A model generated the notes under the pieces. The model was given only the letters and a program-made list of their open reading frames with translations, was not told where the DNA came from and ran no database searches. A DNA stretch of 64,000 nt, taken from Flavobacteriaceae bacterium PS02293. Its GTDB lineage: Bacteria; Bacteroidota; Bacteroidia; Flavobacteriales; Weeksellaceae. The translations under genes and the position numbers were made by a program. This document shows, in pieces, positions 1 through 8,119 of the stretch. The stretch covers positions 62,001 through 126,000 of the forward strand of contig JASCOV010000008.1 of the NCBI GenBank assembly GCA_029960045.1. Reading direction: 5' to 3'. The first letter of the stretch is position 1. Each line of letters begins with the position of its first letter.

Positions 1-267
1 GCAGATTATAAAATGATTCTTAGAATTCCGGGAATTGGCGTGAAAACGGCGATGAAGATTGTCAGCTCCAGACGTTTCCAAGTTTTAAATATTGATAATT
101 TGAAAAAGTTAGGCGCTGCTATCAATCGTGCAAAATATTTTATTGATTTCAGTTATGGAAATCCATTCTTAAAACACCTGACCGATTTGAACTTGAGAAA
201 ATTAATTATCGGCGGAAGTCAGTCAAAATTTCAGAATCAGTTTTCTCAGCAGCTGACTTTGTTTTAA
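1..267 (+). CDS. Putative DNA modification/repair radical SAM protein (TIGR03916-type), C-terminal fragment
   Basis: The reading frame is open from base 1 and ends with TAA at 265-267, so only the last 88 residues are visible; the first ATG in view (13) is internal. The fragment opens with a helix-hairpin-helix DNA-binding motif (LRIPGIGVKTA followed by KIVSSRRF), the usual C-terminal part of radical SAM proteins of the TIGR03916 family, whose CxxxCxxC cluster would lie upstream of the window. The family is usually encoded next to a TIGR03915 protein and is thought to act in DNA repair. Here that partner appears to be the gene at 14755-15519. The family call rests on the tail only. Confidence 0.7.
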   Translation, partial: ADYKMILRIPGIGVKTAMKIVSSRRFQVLNIDNLKKLGAAINRAKYFIDFSYGNPFLKHLTDLNLRKLIIGGSQSKFQNQFSQQLTLF

Positions 268-401
268 ATTAAACACATTTACACATATTTTTTCACAAAT
301 AACAAAACAACTTATTTAGGTTTTGAAAATCAAAAATTTATAAAACTTTCAAGAGCAAATACGCTTGACTTGTTTTCTGAGAATTTTAAAAACCATTAAG
401 C

Positions 402-461
402 TTGTTGTCTTCAACAACACTCAGACAACGACAAAAAGGATTTCCGCTCAAACCGGGGCGC
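402..461 (-). repeat. Truncated copy of a dispersed structured element
   Basis: Read on the minus strand, bases 461-434 match the 5' part of the element at 13979-14081 at 23 of 28 positions, sharing the block TTGAGnGGAAATCCTTTT. The 3' half seen in the other copy is absent. Instead a different hairpin-forming stretch rich in GTTGT/ACAAC (402-435) follows. Function is unknown: a decayed repeat or a remnant of a small structured RNA. Confidence 0.5.
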
Positions 462-522
462 AATTTTGTCATACTTTCAACTTTAGGTACTAAATTTGTG
501 ATTTCAACCAAATAACAAAAAG

Positions 523-594
523 GCTTCGAGAGCCTCAGCCTGACAGTGTAAAAACAATATACTTTGTACGTTGTCCTGCTGAGGCTCTCGAAGC
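523..594. repeat. Palindromic (REP-like) intergenic repeat
   Basis: Arms 523-539 and 578-594 are perfect 17-bp reverse complements separated by 38 bp. Partial pairing continues inwards (CTGACA against TTGTC). It sits 31 bp upstream of the M3 peptidase start. The arm with its TGACA/TGTC flank resembles the other palindromes of this window, particularly 11040-11108. Confidence 0.75.
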
Positions 595-625
595 ACATAA
601 AAAAATAAAATTCCATATTAAAATT

Positions 626-2644
626 ATGAATCCACTTTTAGAAAAATTCAACACAAAATATACTTCATCACCTTTCGAGGGAATCAAAGAAGAACATTAT
701 CTTCCCGCTTTTCAGGAATTAGTGAAAACTTCTGAAAAAGAAATCAACGAAATCACTAACAATCCAGAAGCTCCAACTTTTGAAAACACCATCGAAGCAA
801 TGGCTTTCTCAGGAGAACAGCTGGACAGAGTTTCCAATATTTTCTTTAATCTGAATTCTGCAGAAACTAATGATGAAATTCAGAAAATAGCTCAGGAAGT
901 TTCCCCACTTTTGACAGAATTCTCTTCCAAAATTTCTCAAAACGAAAAACTGTTCGAAAGAATCAAAAGCGTTTACGACCAAAAAGACACTTTGTCATTG
1001 AATGAAGAACAACAAATGCTACTCAACGAAACTTACAAAGGTTTTGTGAGAAGCGGTGCTTTATTAAATGAAGAAGACAAAAAGAAACTGGAGAAAATCA
1101 GTATGGATTTGTCTATCAAATCACTTCAATTTGGACAAAATGCTTTGGCTTCAACTAACGCTTATTTCAAACACATTACTAATAAAGACGAATTAAAAGG
1201 AATTCCGGAAGCAATTCTTGAGCAATATGAAGAAGACGCGAAAGAAAAAGGATTACAAGGTTATGTGATTACTTTGCAATATCCAAGCTATCTTCCTGCA
1301 ATGACTTACGCTGAAAACCGTGAACTGAGAAAAGAATTGGCTTTAGCTAATGGAAAAAAATCATTTGACGGCGGAGAATTTGACAATCAAAATTTGATTA
1401 AAGAAATCGTAAAACTTCGTCAGGAAAAAGCGGAACTATTAGGTTATAAAAATTATGCAGATTTCGTTCTGGAAGAAAGAATGGCGAAATCGCCTGAAAA
1501 AGTTTTTGAATTTCTAAGTGAACTTCTTGAAAAAGCAACACCTTATGCTCAAAAAGAAATCGAAGAATTGAAATCTTTAGCAAAAGCAGACGGAATCGAC
1601 GGCATCCAAAGTTATGACCACGGTTTCTTTGCGGAAAAATTAAGAAAACAAAAATTCGATATTGATGATGAAGAACTGAAACCTTATTTCCAATTGGAGA
1701 AAGTTCAGGAAGCTGTTTTTGGATTGGCTGGAAAATTGTTCGGATTGGAATTTAAAGAAATCAATGATGTTCAGAAATATCACGAAGATGTGAAAACCTA
1801 CGAAATCACAGAAACCGGAAATGTAAAAGCCCTACTCTACGTAGATTATCATCCAAGAAAAGGAAAACGCGCCGGAGCCTGGATGACGAGTTATAAAAAT
1901 CAGTACAAACAAAACGGAGAAAATTCTCGTCCACATATTTCTGTCGTTTGTAATTTCACAAAACCAACGAAAGACATTCCAAGTTTACTGACTTTCCAAG
2001 AAGTGACAACTTTATTCCACGAATTTGGACACGCACTTCACGGCGTTTTGGCAGACACGCAATATCCGAATCTTTCCGGAACTTCGGTTAAATGGGATTT
2101 TGTAGAATTACCTTCTCAGTTTTTGGAAAATTTCTGTTACGAACCAGAGTTTTTGAAAACTTTTGCAAACCATTATCAAACCGGAGAAATCTTACCTGAC
2201 GAAAAAATCGAGAAATTATCTCAAAGCAAATCCTTTATGGAAGGTTATCAGACAATGAGACAAGTTGGCCTTGGGTTATTAGATATGGCTTTTCATTCGG
2301 AAGCTAGTGAGTTGGAGAATTTGAGTGTGAAAGAGTTTGAGGTAGAAAAAACAAGTTCAACAAGTTTATATCCTTCCAATCCAGAAACTGCGACTGCACC
2401 GAGTTTTTCACATATTTTCCAAGGTGGATATTCGGCTGGATATTATTCTTACAAATGGGCGGAAGTTTTGGATGCTGATGCTTTTCAATATTTCAAAGAA
2501 AATGGAATTTTCAATCCTGAAATTGCTTCGAAATATAAAATCTTATTGTCTTCCGGCGGAACAAAAGACCCGATGGAATTGTTCAAAGCTTTCCGTGGAA
2601 GCGAACCGAAAGTGGAGAGTTTGTTGAAAAGAGCGTTTGGATAA
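626..2644 (+). CDS. M3 family metallopeptidase (oligopeptidase A / Dcp type)
   Basis: The 672-residue protein is a zinc peptidase of family M3, which trims short peptides in the cytoplasm or periplasm. The zinc motif HEFGH is at residues 465-469 and the third ligand is Glu494 in FVELPSQ, the arrangement expected for M3A. Length fits OpdA/Dcp enzymes (about 680 residues). No signal peptide is visible, so a cytoplasmic role in degrading oligopeptides is likely. The ATG at 626 is the natural start (MNPLLEKF). It forms its own unit, followed by a strong hairpin at 2654-2690. Whether it is a peptidyl-dipeptidase or an oligopeptidase cannot be decided from motifs. Confidence 0.9.
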   Translation: MNPLLEKFNTKYTSSPFEGIKEEHYLPAFQELVKTSEKEINEITNNPEAPTFENTIEAMAFSGEQLDRVSNIFFNLNSAETNDEIQKIAQEVSPLLTEFSSKISQNEKLFERIKSVYDQKDTLSLNEEQQMLLNETYKGFVRSGALLNEEDKKKLEKISMDLSIKSLQFGQNALASTNAYFKHITNKDELKGIPEAILEQYEEDAKEKGLQGYVITLQYPSYLPAMTYAENRELRKELALANGKKSFDGGEFDNQNLIKEIVKLRQEKAELLGYKNYADFVLEERMAKSPEKVFEFLSELLEKATPYAQKEIEELKSLAKADGIDGIQSYDHGFFAEKLRKQKFDIDDEELKPYFQLEKVQEAVFGLAGKLFGLEFKEINDVQKYHEDVKTYEITETGNVKALLYVDYHPRKGKRAGAWMTSYKNQYKQNGENSRPHISVVCNFTKPTKDIPSLLTFQEVTTLFHEFGHALHGVLADTQYPNLSGTSVKWDFVELPSQFLENFCYEPEFLKTFANHYQTGEILPDEKIEKLSQSKSFMEGYQTMRQVGLGLLDMAFHSEASELENLSVKEFEVEKTSSTSLYPSNPETATAPSFSHIFQGGYSAGYYSYKWAEVLDADAFQYFKENGIFNPEIASKYKILLSSGGTKDPMELFKAFRGSEPKVESLLKRAFG

Positions 2645-2653
2645 AATTAAATT

Positions 2654-2695
2654 TTAAACCTTCAATATTTGTAAAATATTGAAGGTTTAATTTAA
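2654..2695 (+). terminator. Rho-independent-type terminator after the M3 peptidase
   Basis: A 16-bp perfect stem (2654-2669 with 2675-2690) encloses a 5-base loop, followed by TTT. It lies 10 bases after the peptidase stop. Confidence 0.75.
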
Positions 2696-2705
2696 AATCA
2701 AAAAA

Positions 2706-3080
2706 ATGAACAACAAAAATGCAATTCAGTATATCGATTCTCATAATCTTATTGGTATAAAAGCAGGAAAAGAAAGAGAATCGTTTTTGGAAATTTGGAT
2801 GGTTACTGTAGAAAATAGAATTTTCGCTCGTTCTTGGGGATTTGCTGAAAGAAGCTGGTACAATACTTTTCTGAAGGACAATCTTGGCGAGATAAAATGT
2901 GGAGACACAATTTATAAGATTGAAGCCAAGATTCCATCGGATTTAGCTGACATCGAAAATAAAATCAATCAAGCCTATCTTGAGAAATATGACTCCGGAG
3001 ACAACTCATTTTACGCAAAAGGAATTACGGAAAAAGAACACATTGAGAAAACAATGGAGTTTGTAATTCTGGACAACTAA
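2706..3080 (+). CDS. DUF2255 family protein
   Basis: A 124-residue soluble protein without signal peptide. The segment LEIWMVTVENRIFARSWG followed by RSWY resembles DUF2255 proteins, a family of unknown function with a small beta-barrel-like core. It starts 11 bases after the preceding terminator and stops 36 bases before the AraC-type regulator on the same strand, so the two could be cotranscribed. Assignment is from recalled sequence pattern; no catalytic residues are evident. Confidence 0.6.
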   Translation: MNNKNAIQYIDSHNLIGIKAGKERESFLEIWMVTVENRIFARSWGFAERSWYNTFLKDNLGEIKCGDTIYKIEAKIPSDLADIENKINQAYLEKYDSGDNSFYAKGITEKEHIEKTMEFVILDN

Positions 3081-3116
3081 GATTAATCATCACAACAAAT
3101 ATTCAGTCATTATTAA

Positions 3117-4004
3117 ATGAGTCGCAACGAAATATCGGTTTTGAATATCAATTTGTTCCAGTCTGGAGCAAAGCATTCCGATTTTTATTTCAATCCGATT
3201 AAAGACCATTTATTAAGAAGTCACAAACATATCGAGAAACCACATCGTCACGACTTTTACGCCTGCATCTTTTTCACAAAAGGAAAAGGAACTCACGAAA
3301 TCGATTTTAGAAAATACGATGTTTCTGCTGGTTCTCTATTTTTTATGTCGCCTGGGCAAGTTCACAGCTGGCAATTATCAGACGACGCTGACGGTTTTAT
3401 TTTCTTTCATTCTCAGGAATTTTTTGACCTTCATTATGTCAATCAAAAATTAAGAGAATATCCGTTTTTCAGTTCGGTTCAATATCCTCGGAAACTTCAA
3501 TTGGAAGGAAATAATTTTGTTAAATTTTCAAATCTATTTATTAAAATCGGTAATGAGAATTCTTCATCAGCTTTGTTATCGGAAAATTTAATCTTAGCTT
3601 TTATTTCTCAATTATATATAGAAACGGTCAGATTATTCTCCGAAGAAAAAATCATTGGAATTCAGAATACAAACACTTCTTACATTCAGCATTATCAACA
3701 TTTTGAAGAGTTATTAGAATTAAATTTCATCAAAGAAAAATCCGCTTTTCAATATGCTGAATGGATGAATCTGACAACCAAACATCTCAATAGAATCACA
3801 CAAACCGTTGTTCAGAAAACAGTCTCAGATATCATAACCGACCGAACAATTCTGGAGGCCAAAAGAATGCTAATCTATCTTGATGAGAGTCTTGTGGACA
3901 TTGCTTTCCGTTTGGGTTACGAGGAATATTCTTATTTCGTTCGGGTATTCCGTAAAAAAACTGGGCAGACGCCTTCGACTTTCGTTAAAGAGCATAAACA
4001 TTAA
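3117..4004 (+). CDS. AraC family transcriptional regulator
   Basis: 295 residues in the AraC/XylS layout: an N-terminal cupin sensor domain (about residues 20-110, with HKHIEKPHRHDF and a PGQVHSW element typical of the ligand barrel) and two C-terminal helix-turn-helix units (about 190-290, ending with the signature DIAFRLGYEEYSYFVRVFRK and KTGQTPSTF). It probably activates a target in response to a small effector. It faces ccoG tail to tail with a 7-bp gap; no target can be named from position. Confidence 0.9.
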   Translation: MSRNEISVLNINLFQSGAKHSDFYFNPIKDHLLRSHKHIEKPHRHDFYACIFFTKGKGTHEIDFRKYDVSAGSLFFMSPGQVHSWQLSDDADGFIFFHSQEFFDLHYVNQKLREYPFFSSVQYPRKLQLEGNNFVKFSNLFIKIGNENSSSALLSENLILAFISQLYIETVRLFSEEKIIGIQNTNTSYIQHYQHFEELLELNFIKEKSAFQYAEWMNLTTKHLNRITQTVVQKTVSDIITDRTILEAKRMLIYLDESLVDIAFRLGYEEYSYFVRVFRKKTGQTPSTFVKEHKH

Positions 4005-4011
4005 TCAAGCT

Positions 4012-5454
4012 TTAAAACTGAAATTTGAACGGACCTTCGAAGTAAGTTTTGTAGGAATCCAGCATTTTTCCATCGGCATCGAAAACGCCAATTTCTATAT
4101 TTTGTTTTGATAATTTCACTTCACTTTCTGGGAAACTGATGTTGACATTTCCTTTTATTATCGCATCTCCTTTCACAACAATACCTTCTTTACCAGCAAA
4201 AGTTATCTCCGAATGTTTTGGATAAATAACCTTAATTGTCATCATTTTTTTCTCGTTGGACTTATTGAGAATCGTATAAGTAAATGTATTAGTGATTTTG
4301 CCGTCTCTTATAAAGTAGGCAGAACCGGCTGGTCGTATGAACTTAGCTTCAACCGAACCTCTGTCATACATCAATCCACACAAAACACCAATTAATACAA
4401 AAAGTGCAACAGTGGTTGCCTTCATCCTAGCCGTGAATTTGAATTTCTCCTGATTTTCTATTTCAGCTTCGGTCGCATATCTTATGAGTCCTTTTGGCAT
4501 TCCTACTTTTTCCATTACCTCATCGCAGGCATCGATACAAACTGTACAATTGATACATTCCAATTGTTGTCCGTTTCTGATATCGATTCCCGTTGGGCAA
4601 ACGACCACACATTGCTGACAATCGATACAATCGCCTTTACCAACCGCAGAACGATTTTCTCCATTTCTCCATTTTGCCCTTCCCTCTCCTCTTTTGAAAT
4701 CATAATAAACATTGACCGTATGCTTATCTATCAGAACACCCTGCAGTCTTCCATAAGGACAAACCAGCGTACAAACTTGTTCTCTGAACCAGGCAAAAAC
4801 AAAATAAAAAATCCCCGTAAAAACCAACATCACAATAAAATTGGTCGGATATTTAGCTGGTCCGCTCAAAATAATTCTAAACGTTTCTTCGTAGCCAACA
4901 ATGTACATAAACATAATATGGCTTATCAGCAATGATATCAGTAAAAATACAGACCATTTCAACGCTCTCTTTCTGATTTTCTCTTCATCCCAGGCTTGTT
5001 TATTCAGTTTCATCTGTTTGTTTCGGTCGCCTTCTATCCAATATTCGATTTTTCGGAAAATCATTTCCATAAATAAAGTTTGAGGGCAAATCCATCCGCA
5101 AAATATCCTTCCAAAAACCACCGTGAAAAGCATTACAAAAATAACCGAAGCCACAGCTCCCAAAGCTAAAATGAAAAAATCCTGCAAATAAAATGGTTGT
5201 CCAAAAATGAAAAATTTCCTATCTATAATATTAACCAATAAAACAGGATTTCCACTGATTTTGAGGAAAGGCATTATCACAAATAAAAAAATTAAGGAAT
5301 AACCTACATATTCTCTATAATTGGTATATTTTCCTTTTGGCTTTCTTGGGAAAACCCATTTTCTGGTTCCTGTTTCGTCCATTGTCCCGACAGAATCTCT
5401 GAACGTTTCTTCTATTTTCTCCGAAGTTTTTGCACTAATTTCTTTAATATCCAT
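4012..5454 (-). CDS. ccoG: Cytochrome c oxidase accessory protein CcoG (FixG/RdxA)
   Basis: This inner-membrane iron-sulfur protein is needed for maturation of cbb3-type cytochrome oxidase, probably in copper delivery. The reading frame opens at 5508, but the ATG at 5452-5454 (MDIKEISAKTSEKIEETF) matches usual family starts, giving 480 residues. Visible features: several membrane segments, CGWICPQTLFMEMIFRKIEYW, CTLVCPYGRLQG, a pair of 4Fe-4S motifs (CIDCQQCVVVCPTGIDIRNG and CINCTVCIDACDEVM), and a C-terminal Ig-like domain. The ccoNOP genes that usually accompany it are not in this window. Confidence 0.93.
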   Translation of the reverse strand: MDIKEISAKTSEKIEETFRDSVGTMDETGTRKWVFPRKPKGKYTNYREYVGYSLIFLFVIMPFLKISGNPVLLVNIIDRKFFIFGQPFYLQDFFILALGAVASVIFVMLFTVVFGRIFCGWICPQTLFMEMIFRKIEYWIEGDRNKQMKLNKQAWDEEKIRKRALKWSVFLLISLLISHIMFMYIVGYEETFRIILSGPAKYPTNFIVMLVFTGIFYFVFAWFREQVCTLVCPYGRLQGVLIDKHTVNVYYDFKRGEGRAKWRNGENRSAVGKGDCIDCQQCVVVCPTGIDIRNGQQLECINCTVCIDACDEVMEKVGMPKGLIRYATEAEIENQEKFKFTARMKATTVALFVLIGVLCGLMYDRGSVEAKFIRPAGSAYFIRDGKITNTFTYTILNKSNEKKMMTIKVIYPKHSEITFAGKEGIVVKGDAIIKGNVNISFPESEVKLSKQNIEIGVFDADGKMLDSYKTYFEGPFKFQF

Positions 5455-5719
5455 AATCTTATATCTCAGAAAATGAATCAAATAGATATTCTTATTTTTA
5501 AAATTCAAAGTAAGAATCCATTAAATTATTTCCCGAAACAAAATTACTTCTACTTGCAAGCTTTGTCTAATGACATTGACTTACAAAATAGTACAATTAG
5601 GACATTTCAATGTTTTTAAGGCTAATAAATATCAGTTTTAATTTCTCTGAAAATTGTTGAGATATTTCTTGGATGTTTTCAAGTTTTAGTACATTCGAAG
5701 TTTGAAATCTGAATTAAAA

Positions 5720-6097
5720 ATGAATTGTCCCTGCTGTTCCGGAAAATCGTACGAAGATTGTTGTCAGCCTTACCATCTGAAAGAGAAATTTGCCCCAACT
5801 GCGGAAGCTTTGATGCGTTCAAGATTTTCTGCTTTTGCAATCCCGAATGGAGAATATCTGTGGGAAACGACTTCTCCCGGAAAAAGAAAATTTCATAATA
5901 AGAAATCTTTGCAGGAATGGGGAGAAATCAATGATTGGACAAAATTAGAAATAGTTGATGTGCCGTCTATGAACAAAGTAGAATTCAAAGCGTTTTATAC
6001 TGATGAAGATGGAAATCCGCAAGTTCATCACGAATTATCGACTTTCAAAACGATACAGAATCGTTGGTATTATGTAAGCGGAATATTTTTAGATTAA
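5720..6097 (+). CDS. YchJ family protein (SEC-C type metal-binding N-terminus)
   Basis: 125 residues from the ATG at 5720; the upstream in-frame TTG at 5702 adds only six residues. The N-terminus carries the cysteine cluster MNCPCCSGKSYEDCCQP, a SEC-C-like zinc motif, followed by AEALMRSRFSAFA and an NTF2-like body, the layout of the YchJ/UPF0225 family. The biochemical role is unknown. It converges with the VF530 gene at a 3-bp gap. Confidence 0.85.
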   Translation: MNCPCCSGKSYEDCCQPYHLKEKFAPTAEALMRSRFSAFAIPNGEYLWETTSPGKRKFHNKKSLQEWGEINDWTKLEIVDVPSMNKVEFKAFYTDEDGNPQVHHELSTFKTIQNRWYYVSGIFLD

Positions 6098-6100
6098 GGT

Positions 6101-6346
6101 CTACAACAAACCTTTTTTCTTCTTTTGTCTCAAAACATAAAGATACAAACTTTCTACTTTTGCTCTTGCCCAATCGGTTTTTCTAAGGAATTTAAGTGAG
6201 GAATTGATGCTTGGATTGTCAGCATTGAAACATCGGATATTGATTTGTTTCCCCAATTCTTCGAAACCATCGTAATAGTCCACCAATTCTTCCAAAATAG
6301 CGTCGAGTCTTTTGCCGTGTAAAGGGTCTTTCGAAGTTTGTTCCAT
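6101..6346 (-). CDS. VF530 family protein (DUF2132)
   Basis: 81 residues. The sequence DPLHGKRLDAILEELVDYY, then NADNPSINSSLKFLRKTDWAR, is characteristic of the VF530 family, small helical proteins proposed to bind DNA from their structure. The basic C-terminus (RQKKKKG) fits nucleic-acid binding. A longer frame-shifted ORF on the same strand (6219-6404) is a shadow. Confidence 0.88.
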   Translation of the reverse strand: MEQTSKDPLHGKRLDAILEELVDYYDGFEELGKQINIRCFNADNPSINSSLKFLRKTDWARAKVESLYLYVLRQKKKKGLL

Positions 6347-6403
6347 TTTGTAAAATTATTGATTTTATATTCACAAACCGAAATTCTGATTGTCGAGATT
6401 TCA

Positions 6404-6411
6404 TATATTTG
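6404..6411 (+). promoter_or_regulatory. Bacteroidota -7 promoter element for the SGNH hydrolase gene
   Basis: TATATTTG matches the TAnnTTTG -7 consensus of the Bacteroidota primary sigma factor, 18 bp before the ATG at 6429. No good -33 element is seen at the usual distance. Confidence 0.45.
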
Positions 6412-6428
6412 ATTTTAAATCTTAAAAA

Positions 6429-7082
6429 ATGAAAATCCTAACTTTTATTATCATTTTATTTTCCACAATGTCTAAAGCTCAAGACTTTGCTAATTTCGGC
6501 AAATATCAAAAACAGAATCAAGAAGTAAAATCCAAAACTACAATGCCGAACTCTGTGTTTATGGGCGATTCTATCACAGAAGGTTGGTTCGCAACAGACC
6601 CCGAATTTTTCACTAAAAATAATTTTGTAGGACGCGGAATTGGTGGACAGGTGACTTCTCAGATGCTTTTGAGATTTCGGGAGGATGTGATTTTATTGAA
6701 ACCAAAACGCGTGATTATCCTTGCTGGAACCAATGATATTGCGGAAAATCAAGGTCCGATTTCTTTGGATAAGGTTTTTGGGAATATTGTTTCTATGGCA
6801 GAATTGGCGAAAGAAAATCAAATCAAAGTGGTTTTGTGTTCGGCGCTTCCCGCTTCGGATTTTCCTTGGAGAAAAGGAATGATGCCCGCTGACAAAGTGA
6901 TTGCACTGAATCAAATGATAAAAGATTATGCTCAGAAACACAAAATCGCATACATCGATTACCACACGCCTTTGAAAGACGATAAAAACGGGTTACCGAA
7001 AGAAATTGCGGAAGACGGAATCCATCCGAACAAATTGGGTTACGAAAAAATGGAAGCAATTCTGATGAAAAATTTGAAATAA
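6429..7082 (+). CDS. Secreted SGNH/GDSL-type esterase
   Basis: 217 residues with an N-terminal signal peptide ending near SKAQ (residue 18). The SGNH blocks are present: GDS with nucleophile Ser48 (VFMGDSITEGW), a Gly in the RGIGGQV block, Asn in LAGTNDIA, and the catalytic Asp/His in EDGIHPNKLGYE close to the C-terminus. Such enzymes hydrolyse acyl or acetyl esters of lipids or glycans. Its stop overlaps the next start (TAATG at 7080-7084), so it is coupled to the YfiT-like gene. The substrate is unknown. Confidence 0.88.
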   Translation: MKILTFIIILFSTMSKAQDFANFGKYQKQNQEVKSKTTMPNSVFMGDSITEGWFATDPEFFTKNNFVGRGIGGQVTSQMLLRFREDVILLKPKRVIILAGTNDIAENQGPISLDKVFGNIVSMAELAKENQIKVVLCSALPASDFPWRKGMMPADKVIALNQMIKDYAQKHKIAYIDYHTPLKDDKNGLPKEIAEDGIHPNKLGYEKMEAILMKNLK

Positions 7083-7609
7083 TGAATTTAGAAGCACTAA
7101 AATTCCCAGTCGGAAAATTCCAAAAACCGGAATCAATCACAAAAGAAATCATCGATTCTGCCATTTCCGAAATTGAAAACTTTCCCAATCTTGTAAAAGC
7201 TGAAATCCAAAATCTTGACGAAAACGATTTGCAATTAAGATATAGACCGGAAGGCTGGACAATCACTCAAGTTGTTCATCATTGTGCAGACAGTCATATC
7301 AATAGTTATACGAGATTCAAATTAGCTTTGACAGAAAATCTTCCAATCATCAAACCTTACGAAGAAAGCCTTTGGGCAGAATTATCCGATAGTAAACTTT
7401 CGCCTTTTGTTTCTTTAAAACTTTTAGAAGCTTTGCACGAAAGATGGGTTTTCATTTTGAAAAATTTGTCTGATGAAGATTTGAACAAAGAATTTATTCA
7501 TCCGGAACAGTCGGAAAAGATTTCGCTCAAAGAAAATATTTTGATTTACGGTTGGCATTGTCGGCATCATTTGTCGCATATTCGTCAGGCAAAGGAATTG
7601 AGATTTTAA
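7082..7609 (+). CDS. YfiT/DinB family putative metal-dependent (bacillithiol) transferase
   Basis: 175 residues of the DinB-like four-helix fold. Motifs: N-terminal LKFPVGKFQKPE, RPEGWTITQVVHHCADSH (first metal His) and the C-terminal YGWHCRHHLSHIRQAK (second and third His), together the three-histidine nickel/zinc site of YfiT. The family is annotated as bacillithiol S-transferases or hydrolases; Flavobacteriia are known to make bacillithiol, though its biosynthesis genes are not here. It overlaps the esterase stop by one base, so it is translated from the same message. Confidence 0.85.
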   Translation: MNLEALKFPVGKFQKPESITKEIIDSAISEIENFPNLVKAEIQNLDENDLQLRYRPEGWTITQVVHHCADSHINSYTRFKLALTENLPIIKPYEESLWAELSDSKLSPFVSLKLLEALHERWVFILKNLSDEDLNKEFIHPEQSEKISLKENILIYGWHCRHHLSHIRQAKELRF

Positions 7610-7629
7610 TTAAATTTTAATATTAGATT

Positions 7630-8031
7630 ATGAAAAAGTCAATCTCGATATTATTTACTCTAATAATTAGTGTCTTTTCATTCGCTCAAAATAAAATTGA
7701 TGCCGATTTAGAAAAATGTTTAAGTCAAAGAAATTCTACGGCTGGCCAGGTAAGCTGTGTTTCTTCTGCCCGTGATTCTTGGGATAAAGAACTTAATAAA
7801 TCCTACATTTCATTAAGCCAAAAACTTTCAAAAAATGGAAAAAAGGAATTGGTAGAAGCACAGAGAAACTGGATTCTTTTCCGTGATTCTGAATTCAAAT
7901 TGATTGACAAATATTATTTTGATGTTAAAAAAGGAACTTTGTTTTACGTGATTGCGGAGAATAAGAAACTGGAAATCGTGAAAGAGCGCGCTTTGCAAAT
8001 AATCGATTATGATTATCAATTTGATTATTAA
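7630..8031 (+). CDS. LprI/DUF1311 family secreted protein
   Basis: 133 residues with a signal peptide cleaved near FAQ (residue 20). The mature part holds two cysteines (CLSQRN... and SCVSSARDSWDKELN) followed by LVEAQRNWILFRDSEF, the DUF1311/LprI N-terminal pattern shared with a mycobacterial lysozyme inhibitor. A periplasmic protective role is possible but not shown. It starts 20 bp after the YfiT gene and may be in the same operon. Confidence 0.8.
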   Translation: MKKSISILFTLIISVFSFAQNKIDADLEKCLSQRNSTAGQVSCVSSARDSWDKELNKSYISLSQKLSKNGKKELVEAQRNWILFRDSEFKLIDKYYFDVKKGTLFYVIAENKKLEIVKERALQIIDYDYQFDY

Positions 8032-8119
8032 TTATTAGAAATTTAAGAAAATTATATTTTCGTATTGTATTTAAATGTATTTTTAATAAAATTATTTTTC
8101 ATTTAAACTAATATCAATT

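Larger units (their letters stand above)
268..625. other. 358-bp intergenic region with two repeat structures
   Basis: No convincing gene lies here. The region holds a truncated copy of a structured element (402-461, minus orientation) and a long perfect palindrome (523-594). The remainder is AT-rich spacer leading to the M3 peptidase start at 626. Confidence 0.6.

Noticed and set aside
386..616. Minus-strand ORF of 76 codons
   Set aside because: It runs across the truncated repeat and the palindrome and has no protein-like composition; part of it is simply the repeat read in a coding frame.
1398..1583. Small antisense ORFs within long genes (also 9730-9939, 18795-19082, 23674-24063, 46503-46727, 62597-62809)
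   Set aside because: They are frame shadows of well-supported genes, with no protein motifs or promoter elements.
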